64,000 nt of DNA from Ascochyta rabiei (taxonomy: Eukaryota > Ascomycota > Dothideomycetes > Pleosporales > Didymellaceae). Numbering within the stretch: the first letter of the stretch is position 1; the number at the start of each line of letters is the position of its first letter. Where the stretch lies: assembly GCF_004011695.2 (NCBI RefSeq), contig NC_082425.1, forward strand, positions 62,001 to 126,000, read 5' to 3'. The translations under genes were made by a program, and so were the position numbers. Below the pieces are notes generated by a model, which made no database searches, was not told the DNA's origin, and saw nothing but the letters and a program-made list of their open reading frames with translations. Of this stretch, positions 45,194-56,771 are shown piece after piece.

Positions 45194-45970
45194 TCAAGTC
45201 ATGTTCTCAAACACCTTCCCCATACTCCCCTCCCAGCTCTCCACAATGTCATTCGCCATGCCCGCACTGATCATCTGCCTCCCCTCCCTCCACTTGCCGA
45301 CCGTCTCCTGGACAAACTCGTCAACACTCAGCGCCTGCTTGTTCTTCTCCTTCTTGTTGTCGTCTGGATCCTCCCTCTCGCGGTGCAGATCCGTCGCGAC
45401 CGTCGGCGGCGCAATCTCCACGACGCTCACCTTGGAGTCCTTGAGCTGCGCCCGCAGCGCCATGCTCCAGAAGTGCATCCATGCTTTCGTCCCGTTGTAG
45501 ACGGGGTTGATGAGGGAGAAGGGCACGAAGCCCAGCACGGAGGAGACGTTGACGATGAGCGCCTTGTCTTTGGCTTTCAGGTGCGGCAGGAGGTGCAGAG
45601 CGAGGTGCATGGGCCCGCGGATGTTGATGTCGAGCTCCTGGTCTGCTTTCTCCAGGAACTCGGCGCTCTGCATGCTGTTGACGTCCAGTGGGCGCTGCAC
45701 GCCCGCGTTGTTGATCAGGCAGTCGAGGTCGGGGTGCTCTCCGGTGAGCTTCTCCACGAACGAGGGTATCGATGAGACGGCGCCCGTGTCGAGCACGTAG
45801 TAGGCTGCGGCGCCGATTTCCTCTGCCGAGTCCTTCAGCTTCGACTCGGTGCGCCCGGCGATGATGACTTTCTTTCCGTCTTGGATCAGTTGCCGTGCAA
45901 GTGCCCTGCCGATGCCGCCGCCTCCACCAGTGACGAGCGCGGTTTTGAAACTGTAGTTTGAGCAAGACAT
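45194..45970 (-). CDS. Short-chain dehydrogenase/reductase (classical SDR)
   Basis: NAD(P)-dependent oxidoreductase of 258 residues in one exon. The start at 45970 (MSCSNYSFKTALVTGG) puts the Rossmann motif TGGGGGIG near residue 15; an upstream in-frame ATG at 46021 adds a sequence unlike the family. NNAG is present in DCLINNAGVQRP, the catalytic Ser in IVNVSSVLGF, and the catalytic Tyr-x3-Lys as YNGTK. The layout resembles DltE/YdfG-like SDRs of fungi. The C-terminus is a helix-rich extension. The 3' end lies about 150 bp from the edge of the large transposon; the upstream 45971-46641 spacer separates it from the divergent FAD monooxygenase gene. Substrate unknown. Confidence 0.9.
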   Translation of the reverse strand: MSCSNYSFKTALVTGGGGGIGRALARQLIQDGKKVIIAGRTESKLKDSAEEIGAAAYYVLDTGAVSSIPSFVEKLTGEHPDLDCLINNAGVQRPLDVNSMQSAEFLEKADQELDINIRGPMHLALHLLPHLKAKDKALIVNVSSVLGFVPFSLINPVYNGTKAWMHFWSMALRAQLKDSKVSVVEIAPPTVATDLHREREDPDDNKKEKNKQALSVDEFVQETVGKWREGRQMISAGMANDIVESWEGSMGKVFENMT

Positions 45971-46641
45971 TGTCCTGTGGAGAAGAAGTGGACTGCAGGA
46001 GAACGAATTCAAGCGACGCAACGCCTTTTGATCTCTTCGGCATGGCTACCATTTGTCAACCACAAGGCGATGACGTCGAGTTCACTGATGCAGTGCATGC
46101 GTCATTGTTCACCATGCTAGAGAAGCATCCTCCCACCTGATCACGGTCGACGTTGAGCAAAAGCAGAACGACATGGCTCAGTGGATGTCTTCACAGGGAA
46201 GAAGTTGTCAGTGTGCAAGTTGCTCTGCGGGGGTTGGACAATCTCCAACGCCCACCCCTCATCCCTGCACTGCTCGACAAGCACCTGACAAACGCGAGCG
46301 CGTCCGCACTACCGGTACTCGGCACCACCACCAATCACGACCCTCGGATATGATGCTTGGCATCCTACGGGCTATTTCGAGCTTGGCCCGATGTGGGGTA
46401 TCAGCACGCGGGTGCTCCGCTTGACTCTATCCACCGTAGCTCCAGCACCTCCGAGTGGTGCTGGGGCGGAGAAGCGACATGGCGTACAGGATGTATATAA
46501 CAAGCCCATCGCGAGTGGTCGTTGTTGAGCCGGCTGTCGACACGTCGACTGCCATCTTTGCTGTCTCACTTATTGTCATCGTTGCTGTGGGCTGGCTTTT
46601 CGGACCGCCTGCTATTTCGTGATAGAGCTTGAACCGCCATC
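45971..46641. promoter_or_regulatory. Divergent promoter of SDR and FAD monooxygenase genes
   Basis: A 671-bp head-to-head spacer without a credible gene. Divergent layout of two oxidoreductase genes suggests joint control, which I cannot test from sequence. Confidence 0.5.
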
Positions 46642-48795
46642 ATGGCCGTCACAGACTCTCCGGAGTCCAAGTGCGATGTGTACGTATAACGGTAGCCTGA
46701 GGCGAGTATTACTGACAGAGATAGGCTCATTATTGGAGCAGGGCCGGCTGGGTGAGCAAAGACGACAAGTAAAGGTCAAGAGCTACTCGGTACTGATATC
46801 CCCACAGCATGATGATGGCTACGTGGATGGCGCGCATGGGCATCTCGGCCCGCATTGTCGACAAACGCAGCACCAAGATCTACGCTGGACAAGCCGACGG
46901 CGTGCAGCTGCGCAGTCTGGAGATTTTCGACAGCTTCGGGTTCGCGGACCGTGTGTGGAAAGAGGCGAACCACATGATCGAAATGTGCATGTGGAACCCT
47001 GGCGAGGACGGCGTGCTCAGGAGGGGCGATCGTGTGCCTGATATGCCGCCAGGGCTGAGCAGGTTTACCCAGATCGTGCTGCATCAGGGGAGGATTGAGA
47101 GGTTCTTTCTGGACCATATCAAGAAGCACTCCAAAGATGCGTTGAGGGTCGAGAGAGCGGTACTTCCGGAGTCGTTGGAAATTGATGAGGAGCGTTGCCA
47201 TGACCACTCTGCGGACACGTACCCCATCAAGGTGCAACTGAGGCATCTGACGGACGAGGAGGCCACACCAGCCCAGGCGAACGGGCAAACGGTGCACGAC
47301 GGACTGTTCAGGAGCAACCTGGCGGACGACGATACGGACGAATTGATCCAGAAGGGGAGAGAAAACAAGGGTGGGTTGGAGAGTGTCAGAGCAAAGTACG
47401 TGGTCGGCTGCGATGGGGCGCACAGCTGGACAAGAAAACAGCTGGGATTCCAGCTCGAAGGCGAACCGACAGACTTCATCTGGGGCGTGCTGGACATTGT
47501 GCCCATCACCGATTTCCCCGACATTCGCAACCGCTGCGCCGTTCACAGCGCATCGTCCGGGTCGATGATGGTGATTCCTCGTGAGGAGAAGCTTGTGCGG
47601 CTGTACATTCAGCTTACGGAGATCAAGCCAGACGCGTCAGGGCGCGCGGACCGATCGAAGATCACGCCTGAGACCATCATCCAGGCTGCGCAGAAGATCA
47701 TTGCGCCGTATTCGTTGACGTACCAGTACTGCGACTGGTTCACTGCGTACCAGATTGGGCAGCGAGTCGGCACCCACTTTGCCTACCAGGACCGCGTGTT
47801 CCTGACGGGCGACGCAGTGCACACGCACTCACCGAAAGGTACGTAGGGAGTGCTACCGGCAACTATGCGGGGCGACTGACGAGTGCACAGCGGGACAAGG
47901 CATGAACGTCAGCATGCACGATTCGTACAATCTGGGGTGGAAGCTTGGTCTTGTCGTCAAAGGCGTGGCTCAGCCTTCGATCCTGAAAACCTATCAGTCA
48001 GAGCGGCGCAGGGTTGCTCAGGACCTCATCGCGTTCGACCACAAATTCTCACGACTCTTCTCGGGTCGGCCGGCCAAGGACGTCATGGACGACGAGGGCG
48101 TCAGCATGAAAGACTTCAAGCAGGCCTTCTTGGACGGCAACATATTTGCCTCTGGCCTGTCGGTGGATTACGGCACGAGCATGCTCGTGGCCAAGCCAGG
48201 TAGTTCAGCGGACCAAGGGGACGGCACCGACGTGTCGTCTTCGCACGACGACAAGGTGGTTGGGCGACAGGAGCTGGCGTCCAACATCAAGCTGGGCGTG
48301 CGGTTCCCGAGCTGCCAGGTCCTAAACCAGTCGGACGCACGGCCGTGGGAGTTGCAGCAGAAGCTGAGGAGCGACGGCCGATTCCGCCTCATCCTCTTCG
48401 CAGGCAACGTGGTCGAAGGCCGGCAGCAGGCACGATTGAGGGCGTTTTGCCAGCACCTGACCGCGTCCAGGTTCCTAGGGCCGCACGTGCACAAGAACAT
48501 TGCGCTCCTCACGTGTCACGCGGCGAAGCGCACCGAGGTGGAACTGCTGCGGGACTTCCCCGACGTGCTGCATCCGTTCGACAGCAAGCTGGGGTGGGAC
48601 TACGAGTCGGTGTACGTAGACGACGTCAGCTACCACGAGGGATTTGGCGACGCGTACAGCAAGTACGGGGTGGACAAGGAGGCTGGGTGCGTGGTGGTGA
48701 CGAGGCCAGACCAGCACGTGGGGCACATTGAGTCGCTGGACGAGGATGGGTTTGTTGGTGTGGAGGCGTATTTCAAGGGCGTGCTTGCACCGTAG
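46642..48795 (+). CDS. Phenol 2-monooxygenase-like FAD hydroxylase
   Basis: Aromatic ring hydroxylase of 666 residues. Four exons, 46642-46679, 46725-46751 (27 nt), 46808-47838 and 47891-48795, all in frame. The tiny second exon encodes the FAD-binding core LIIGAGPAG, completed by exon 3. Other flavoprotein motifs: VVGCDGAHSWTRK (the DG motif) and DRVFLTGDAVHTHSPK (the GD motif), then AGQGMNVSMHDSYNLGWKL. The last 200 residues form the thioredoxin-like C-terminal domain of phenol hydroxylases (VRFPSCQVLN, then GRFRLILFAG and FGDAYSKYGV). Such enzymes ortho-hydroxylate phenols with NADPH and oxygen. A degradation role together with the neighbouring SDR is possible. Confidence 0.92.
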
Positions 48796-48926
48796 GCGAG
48801 AATGCGAGAGTGTGAGAGTGAGAGTGTGAGAGTGTGTGATTGTTGTTTTTGAAAAGTGCAGGTCGCGTACCTGCAGCACGGCAAGGTTGAGAGCCCCAGG
48901 CGCGTCCTATGTCCGACGTGTGCCCC

Positions 48927-48982
48927 AGCGGTGGCAGTGCAGCGGTGGCAGTGCATCGGTGGCACTGCATCGGTGCCACTGC
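48927..48982. repeat. 14-bp tandem repeat, four units
   Basis: AGCGGTGGCAGTGC twice, then ATCGGTGGCACTGC and ATCGGTGCCACTGC. Confidence 0.9.
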
Positions 48983-49200
48983 AGCGGACTGGCTGCACGG
49001 CGAGAAGTCACAGGTGGATGGCCTGCGGGCGTCCAGATGGGGGATGCGTGGTCGCCGGGCTAAGCCAGGCCGGGCGGGTGGGGCTGACCTGGCCCGGGGC
49101 GGTTGCTGGGGAAACGGGCGAGGACGCAAACAGGCGCCGCCCACACGACGCCGGCGCGTCCGCCGTAAGAGCGCAGTCCCACCCAGCTCGAGACGGCTTC

Positions 49201-49250
49201 GCAGCCCATCGTAGCCCATCGCAGCCCATCGCAGCCCATTGCACCCCATC
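49201..49250. repeat. 10-bp tandem repeat, five units
   Basis: GCAGCCCATC and close variants in direct tandem, 85-135 bp upstream of the chitin synthase start codon. Confidence 0.9.
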
Positions 49251-49334
49251 CTCGACGCGTCTCCCTTCGTACCCAGAGCGACTGCTGCCCGTGCTGGTTT
49301 CTGGATTTCTCGCTCGTTTTCGTGCCTACGTTGC

Positions 49335-52300
49335 ATGGACCGGCCCACGACGCCCGAGGGCGGGCGCTACCAACGGCCGCCTGCATACGACGAGGATGAG
49401 CTGCTGCCGGCGATGCAAGGGAGTTCCACCATGCGCCTGTTGACACACGTCGAGGACAGTTACCAGTGAGTACCGTCTTTGTTGTGGCCAGATCAGGCCA
49501 GGGCACCTCCCGTCCCGTCACCCCTACCGTCCCCGTCACCTCCCCTCCCGTCACCTCGCCTCACCTCCCCTCCCGTCACGTCACCTCCCTCCCCCTTCCT
49601 CACTTCCACACGCGCGATTGACGTGTCACTGCGCATTCCTCACCTCCACTGCGCATCCTCACTTCCACTGCGCATCCTCACTTCCACTGCGCATCCTCAC
49701 TTCCACTGCCCCCCAGGAGACGCTCGTTCGAGGCTTCAGACGCCATGACGGGCGCGCACAGCACGGCGGCGGCCCTAAGCGGACGCATGACGCCGCCCGA
49801 GGCAGGCACGCAGAAGACGGCCGAGCCAGGCCTGGTCGACTTCCTGCGCGAGGCGGGCGAGGCGCTGGGCTCGACGTCGACTTGGACTGCACACGCACCG
49901 CCACCCCAGCCAGCGATGCCGCGGCGCAAGACGCTCAAGACGCGCCTCGGCGACTCCCTCTACGCGCACAAGCCGAAGCTGGCGCCACACGACCATGGCT
50001 TACCAATGCAACTCCTCCGCAGACCAACCGCGGCCCCCTCGCGCGCATACCACCCGACCGCCGCCTCCGTGGCCGGCCCCTCGCGCTCGCACTCGCTGCT
50101 CGACACGGCGCCCACCATGCCCCCGCCCACCGACGGCGCCTCCCCGCCCTACCAGCCCTACCAGCCCTACCGCCGCCCATACTCGCCCGACCGTCCGTAC
50201 TCGCCCGACCGCCCGTACTCGCCCACGCGCACCTCGTTCGACTACGCCCGCCCGCCCGCCTCGACCCAGTACGAGCCCGAGACGCTCGACGGCAGCCCGC
50301 GCCCGGGGAGTCCCACACGGCCCGGCAGCCCCAGGAGACCGCTGCCCCCGCAGCCACTGTTCGCGCAGCGCCACTCGGAGCCTGGGGGAGACATGAGCAA
50401 CATGACGGCCATTCCCATCGACGACGATGACGACGACGACAACAACAACAACAACAACATCAACAACCACCACCACAACAACAACAACAACAACCCCTTC
50501 GACGACGGCAAGACGTACGATCGCCGCCCCGACCTCGACTCCCGCGTCTCCTACCTGTCCGACGACACCTACACGGACGGCTACACCAACGTCGACGAAA
50601 AGGGCGAGCACTATGGCCCGGCACCCACGGGCGCCATGCCGCGACGAGGCGCCCGCGACGCCGTCATGACCAAGAAGGAGGTCCGTCTGATCAACGGCGA
50701 GCTGATCCTCGAGTGCAAGATCCCCACCATCCTGTACAGCTTCCTGCCGCGCCGCGACGACATCGAGTTCACCCACATGCGCTACACCGCCGTCACCTGC
50801 GACCCCGACGACTTTGTCGACCGCGGCTACAAGCTGCGCCAGAACATCGACAGCTCGCGCGAGACGGAGCTCTTCATCTGCATCACCATGTACAACGAGA
50901 ACGAGATCGACTTCACCCGCACCATGCACGGCGTCATGCAGAACATCAGCCACTTCTGCTCCCGCATCAAGTCCCGCACCTGGGGCAAGGACGGCTGGCA
51001 GAAGATTGTCGTCTGCATCATCTCCGACGGACGCAGCAAGGTCCACCCCCGCACCCTCGACGCCATCGCCGCCATGGGCTGCTTCCAGGAGGGCATCGCC
51101 AAGAACCACGTCAACCAGCGCGAGGTCACCGCCCACGTCTACGAATACACAACCCAGGTCTCCCTCGACTCCGACCTCAAGTTCAAGGGCGCCGAGAAGG
51201 GCATCGTGCCGTGCCAGATGATCTTCTGCCTCAAGGAAGCCAACTCCAAGAAGCTCAACTCCCACCGCTGGTTCTTCAACGCCTTTGGCCGCGCCCTGAA
51301 CCCCAACATCTGCATCCTGCTCGACGTCGGCACGAAGCCCGGGCCCAAGGCCCTGTACCATCTGTGGAAGGCGTTCGACACAGACTCCTCCGTCGCCGGA
51401 GCCGCTGGCGAGATCAAAGCAGGCAAGGGCAAGGCCTGGCTCGGCCTCCTCAACCCACTCGTCGCATCCCAGAACTTCGAGTACAAAATGTCAAACATCC
51501 TCGACAAGCCGCTCGAGTCCGTGTTCGGGTACATCACCGTGCTGCCCGGTGCGCTGTCCGCGTATCGATACCACGCCCTGCAAAACGACCACACAGGCCA
51601 CGGTCCGTTGAGTCAGTACTTCAAGGGAGAGACGCTACACGGTCAGGACGCGGATGTCTTCACTGCGAACATGTACCTCGCCGAGGATCGTATTCTGTGC
51701 TGGGAACTCGTGGCGAAGCGCAGCGAGCAGTGGGTCTTGAAGTACGTCAAGGCTGCCACGGGTGAGACGGATGTGCCTGGTGAGCGCTGGACGAAACCAA
51801 GACGGAATCAAGGCATCTACTGACGACGGCTCCAGACTCGGTTCCTGAATTCATCTCCCAGCGTCGACGTTGGCTCAACGGTGCCTTCTTCGCGGCGGTC
51901 TACTCGCTCCTCCACTTCAAGCAGGTCTGGTCCACCGACCACACCATCTGGCGCAAGATCCTGCTCCACATCGAGTTCGTCTACCAGTTCGTGCAGCTGC
52001 TCTTCACCTTCTTCTCGCTCGCCAACTTCTACCTTACCTTCTACTTCGTCGCCGGCTCCCTCGCCGACCCGGAGATGGATCCCTTCGGCCACAGCATCGG
52101 CAAAGTCATCTTCTACATCCTCCGCTACACGTGCACGCTCCTCATCTGCATGCAGTTCATCCTGTCCATGGGCAATCGGCCGCAAGGCACCAAGAAGATG
52201 TTCCTCTGGAGCATGATCGGCTATGGCATCATCATGGCCTACACCACCTTCGCCTCCATCTACATCGTCGTCTACCAGCTCAAGAACTCGGACGCACCCA

Positions 52301-53127
52301 AGACGATTGGAAACAACACCTTCACCAATTTGATCATCTCGACAGCGACCACGATCGGCCTCTACTTCCTCATGTCCTTCATGTACCTCGACCCCTGGCA
52401 CATGTTCACCTCGTCCGCCCAGTACTTTGCGCTGCTGCCGAGTTACATCGCAACCCTCCAAGTCTACGCCTTCTGCAACACGCACGACATCACGTGGGGC
52501 ACAAAGGGCGACAACGTCGCAAAGACGGACCTGGGCGACGCCAAAGCCAAAGCCGGCAACGTCGTGGAGCTGGAGATGCCGTCGGAGCAGCTCGACATCG
52601 ACTCCGGCTACGACGAGGCGCTGCGCAACCTCCGCGACCGCGTCGAAGTCCCCGAGAAGCCAATGTCCGAGTCGCAGCAGCAGGAGGACTACTACCGCGC
52701 GGTGCGCACCTACGTGGTCGTCATCTGGCTCATCAGCAACGCCGTGCTCGCCATGTCCGTGTCGGAAGCATACGGCAACCGCAAAGTCACCAACAACTTC
52801 TACCTCACCTTCATCCTCTGGAGCGTCGCCGCGCTCGCCTTCTTCCGCGCCATCGGCTCCACCTCGTTCCTCATCATCAACAGCATCCACACCGCCATGG
52901 AGACAAAGCTCAAGTGGGAGGACAAGATCGAAGACAAGAAGAGCGGCGCTACCGGCCTCGGCGGCGGCATCAAGAGTAAGCGCAAGGGCAAGTGGTGGAA
53001 GTTTGGCTTCGGCGGTAGCTATGGCGGCAGTGTCGTCAGCAGCGCCTGGTTCAGCAAGAGCTCCATCAGCAGCAAGTTGAGCAGTATCAGTCCGAGCAAC
53101 TGGGGCGGGAGCAGTGTTGGGCGTTGA
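49335..53127 (+). CDS. Class III chitin synthase with long low-complexity N-terminus
   Basis: Plasma-membrane enzyme that polymerises UDP-GlcNAc into cell-wall chitin. Three exons, 49335-49465, 49717-51779 and 51836-53127, give 1,161 residues. The catalytic core starts near residue 365 ([18 protein letters not shown]) and contains [20 protein letters not shown], the EDRILCWEL motif near residue 700 and QRRRWLNG near residue 740. It is followed by several membrane segments to the C-terminus. The sequence follows class III (ChsB-like) enzymes rather than class I/II. The first 350 residues exceed the usual length: Pro-rich [17 protein letters not shown] repeats and an Asp/Asn/His homopolymer tract (about 50421-50505). 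Intron 1 (251 nt) carries a 19-bp tandem repeat. The minus strand of this gene shows long open frames that are only shadows. Confidence 0.95.
49628..49709. repeat. 19-bp tandem repeat in chitin synthase intron 1
   Basis: Four or more units of ACTGCGCATCCTCACTTCC fill the 3' end of the intron and run up to its acceptor site. Confidence 0.9.
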
Positions 53128-53194
53128 CATGGACATGGACATGGACATGGACGTTGTAGTTGGTGTAGCTGTTTAGGTGTGTGGGTGTAAAGGT

Positions 53195-53400
53195 ACATGG
53201 CAAGTCCAATGTTGTACAAACAAACGAACAGGCTCGCAGAGTAGGGACAGGAAAAGGAGCAGGGTGGATTTTACGAATTACGATTAAACAAGTACCGGTA
53301 ATGTCAGTCAGGCTCTTTACGGCGTCGGTTCACAGTCTTAGTTAGATACCTTGCTTACTTTGCCTTTACGCTACTTGAATAGTACAGCTTTAGTACTAGT
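53195..53400. repeat. Direct duplicate of chitin synthase 3' flank, copy A
   Basis: Matches 55270-55470 in direct orientation, e.g. AACAGGCTCGCAGAGTAG here against AACAGGCTTGCAGAGTAG there, and GTTAGATACCTTGCTTACTT against GTTAGATACCTTACTTTACC. Copy B is the more AT-rich and carries more transitions. A pogo/Fot1 element separates the copies. Confidence 0.75.
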
Positions 53401-53402
53401 TA

Positions 53403-55250
53403 ACGTGTTTTATAAGCGAGCGCCGCGTACAAGCGAGCGCTGCACCCCACCAGGTTTGCACATATCTGTAAGCGTGTATCTCAACAACGTAATAACATAA
53501 CAGTTAGACAATTATAGAGTAGATTAAGCAGTATCTAAAGTATCTTTCTTACACGTACGTGAGTTATAACCAGTCTCTCTGCACCTTGTACAGCGCGCAA
53601 GAGCCTGGCAGCTAAGGCCTGATTGCTCGCCTCCTTAACGCTCTTCACGAGCAACCTGCTAATCAGCCTTACGTTAAGCAAGTATATCCTTGCTAGCTCC
53701 CTTTGTTAAGACTCCTTGCTTCTGTATACGCTTTTTCTTGCGTTGTTTCTGCTCTAATACTGCCTTATTAGCCTTCTTAAGGCTAGCGATCTGATTGCTT
53801 ATTAGCTCAGCAGAGAGCATTATTACCTCAGCGCCCTTTTTAAGCTAATTAATTGCTTTAATAATTAAGGCAGGTAATAAGCTCTTATGCTAATGTACAT
53901 AATTACATATTAATATTAAGTATTAAGCTTACGTATATTGCTTAGCGTACAAGCCTCCTAGAGGGTCTCTATAAGAGTAGCAGGAGAAGGTGTACAGAGC
54001 TGTACGTCTAGCTTTAATAGAACAGCATCTAGCTAGAGGGGAACAAGGCCTGCGCCTTAAAAAGCTGAGCAGATGTTAGCTAATGTGAATAATTGATCAA
54101 AGGCTGCCTTAAACGCTAGTAGAAACTTAAGCTTAGTAATGTGGTTAATGTAGTAGCAGATTAGGCTCTTAATCTCACAACTGTACGCGCGCTTCAACAG
54201 CAAGAAGCAGCCAACGTTAAGAGGCTGCAGCAGGTGTAATAAGTAAGGCGGCATACAGAGCGTGTAGATATTGTTCTCCTTACAGAGCTGCTTAAATTTA
54301 AGAGAGTAGTAGCTCTTGTGGCTGTTAAGGATAAGCAGGCGACATGCGCCTACTACCTAAGCCTCTGTATACTTAATAAAGTGCTTTAGCTACTTAACTC
54401 TAAGCTTGTTAGTTGTCTAGCTGTTATTGCTGACTGCAATTGCCTAGTTGCGTAGGATCTCTGCCTCCTTATACCAGGCAGACAAGTAGTATTAGCCAGC
54501 AAAGATAAGGAAGGGTGGGATTGTCTAGCTAGTAGCGTTGATTGCAGCGATAACTGTTACCTACTTGCAATTGCCAGGCTAAACAGCTTTTAGCCTGCCT
54601 TTCCTCTCTAACCCTGTTATAATAAGCTAAGTTGTAATCTTGCCTATTATAAAGCCAGCCTTGTTAAAGTTATAGATGTTATTATTGCAGATACTGTACC
54701 TGGCCTTTGTCTGCTCTACAAGCTTAAACTAGTAGCTAATTAAGACTAGATCCTTATAGAGGGCTCTCTGCCTATTATATGCTTAGTTAAAACGCGTTAT
54801 AAGACTCTTAGTACGCTTAACAAAGTTGCGTGGCCAGTAGATACCAACCTAACCTGCACTGCGCGTAGCTAGTAGCTTATTAGCTATATTACGTATAGCT
54901 GCGTATGTAGGCCTAAATCTACGTTAGTCTAAGTTAAGTATATACTAGACTATCACCTCCTCTTCTATCTAGGTTAACTTCTTTAAGTTAGGTTAGCAAT
55001 TACGTCAGGTAGGCTTGCTAGCGCGTTAGCAGCAGATTGTTTGTTCAGACACGTTATAGACAACAGCAGTATTGCAATTACTCTATATTTAATAGGAATT
55101 AATAGATAAGATAGCAAGCTAGATATCTGCTTTATTTAAAGCTAATATAGTAGCGCTGCGTTAAGCTATTATACGTTAAGATAGGAGAGGTACGTAAACT
55201 TAGTAGGGTGCGGCGCTCGCTTATACGCGGCGCTCGCTTATAAAACACGT
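53403..55250 (-). mobile_element. Pogo/Fot1-type DNA transposon, RIP-degraded (copy 3)
   Basis: A 1,848-bp element flanked by TA (53401-53402 and 55251-55252). Its TIRs begin ACGTGTTTTATAAGCGAGCG and are about 45 bp long. On the minus strand, 54254-54057 gives [20 protein letters not shown], then INHITKLKFLLAFKAAF, which match the C-terminal DDE region of Fot1/pogo transposases (PPHSSHLLQPLDVG...KRAY) with transitions. Stops break the rest. Its TIR sequence is different from the other two pogo-type copies here, so three separate families are present. Confidence 0.9.
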
Positions 55251-55269
55251 TAGTGTTAGCAATACAACA

Positions 55270-55470
55270 TAACATGTTATAAAGCGTAATATTATAAAAA
55301 CAAACAAACAGGCTTGCAGAGTAGAGACTAGACAAGAAGAAGGGACGTTTTAGATTTAGATTATAGTTAAATAGGTAGTGTTAGGTAGGAACCTTACAGC
55401 GTTAGTTATGATAATTTGTTAGATACCTTACTTTACCTTTACACTTATTTAGTAGTATAGATAAAACCAG
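55270..55470. repeat. Direct duplicate of chitin synthase 3' flank, copy B (RIP-mutated)
   Basis: Diverged copy of 53195-53400, changed mostly by C-to-T and G-to-A substitutions. Confidence 0.7.
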
Positions 55471-56771
55471 TAGTCTAGTATACTAATAAGTTTAGAAGGT
55501 AGGTATATATAATAGTAGATAGGAAGCTATCTATAAAAGACAATAGTAGTCTAATTTATTAAAAAGAGAGTCTATCTTTTTGAAATAAGAGGAAGAGAAA
55601 CTTTAAAAATTAAAAAAGAAAAGAGGTTATGTACATGTGCACTGTATAGTTTCTACTTACTCTATTTCTTAGGCTACTATACCTCTTTAGTCAATACAGC
55701 TAAGGGAGAACTAAGCTAAGCTCTTATAAGAAGTGCATGTAATATTATAGAAATTAGTAGTGCTAGGGTAGTGGATTAGTTATTAGTATTAAGTATGTAT
55801 TAGAGTAGTGTTAGTAAAGATTATTATAGCACTTACCACTCGAATACTTTATGTTATTTCCTACACTTCTCTCTTCTTATAAATCTCCTCTTCTCTTTAA
55901 ATTTTATGTGTGTAGCGTGGTGGGTTTATGCACGATAACAAGACAAATGCAGATGTGTTGAACAGATTGTTCATTGTAGCTTAGAGATGAAGAGAATTCA
56001 AATTTCCCATTAAAGATACTAACAACCTTGAAAAATGGTTCACAAGTGTCTACACTGTATCATCGCAGCTATGGACCTACAGTCAACGGACTGATATCAC
56101 TGCGTTCGCTGTCCGACCGAGATGGATTGTACGATTCTCCATATCTCCTCTACATTCTATACAGTGTACAATACCCCCTCTGACCGCGTTGAGAGAAATA
56201 TTGTCTTCCTATTATAATCTCCACTTATATCAGAGGGCTCAGTTCACTAGCAGCTATCACGCCCTGCTAGTACATCCCATCCAACTTGGCGGGGAAAATG
56301 CATCCATCGTAATCTTTTCTTCTACTTGCAAAGAGCTACGCCTACTTCCCGTAAGTAGACCACCTTACCCGCCCTCGGGTAGCTCCTTGCCTGCTGTTCC
56401 AAACCACCAGTCCCCCAGATCCTACAATTGTGCTTGTGAAGTCAGCCCGAGGCTTTTGCGAATCGCTCGCTTGTACTTCCGCAGGACCAACGGCTGCCGA
56501 CTATGGCATGGGCGTAGGATAAAAGGTACTAGTTCAAGAAGCTTTGCAACCCGTGCGACGCGTGAGCGGCATAATATAGCAATTTTTCCTTCTGCACGTT
56601 CAGAACGTGTGTCTTGATGTAACGCGAGCTTGTCACGACAAAAGTTCGGTGTCTGTTTGGTAGATTGGCATGCTGTTAGAAAGAAGACTCTTGTTTACCC
56701 TGTCTCTAGTGGTCTTAGCACTACAGCTCAAGTAGCTCGGTACGCTGGGTAGACTTAATTTGTCGTTGAAT
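55471..56771. other. AT-rich tail and intergenic region
   Basis: 55471-55910 is AT-rich and looks like further RIP-affected repeat sequence, without identifiable ends. 55911-56771 regains normal composition. A 142-codon plus-strand frame (56189-56617) has no recognisable domain and I do not consider it a gene. Confidence 0.5.

Larger units (their letters stand above)
48796..49334. other. Spacer with two short tandem arrays, chitin synthase promoter
   Basis: No gene. Contains four 14-bp units related to AGCGGTGGCAGTGC at 48927-48982 and five 10-bp units related to GCAGCCCATC at 49201-49250. It must contain the chitin synthase promoter. Confidence 0.7.

Noticed and set aside
50000..53148. Long minus-strand open frames of about 450 and 440 codons across the chitin synthase gene
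   Set aside because: They are antisense shadows of a highly conserved, GC-rich coding sequence; their translations are Val/Asp/Gly-rich low complexity without domains.
53403..55250. Functional transposase in copy 3, because its DDE tail is readable
   Set aside because: Only a 65-codon stretch is open; the rest of the element has many stops.
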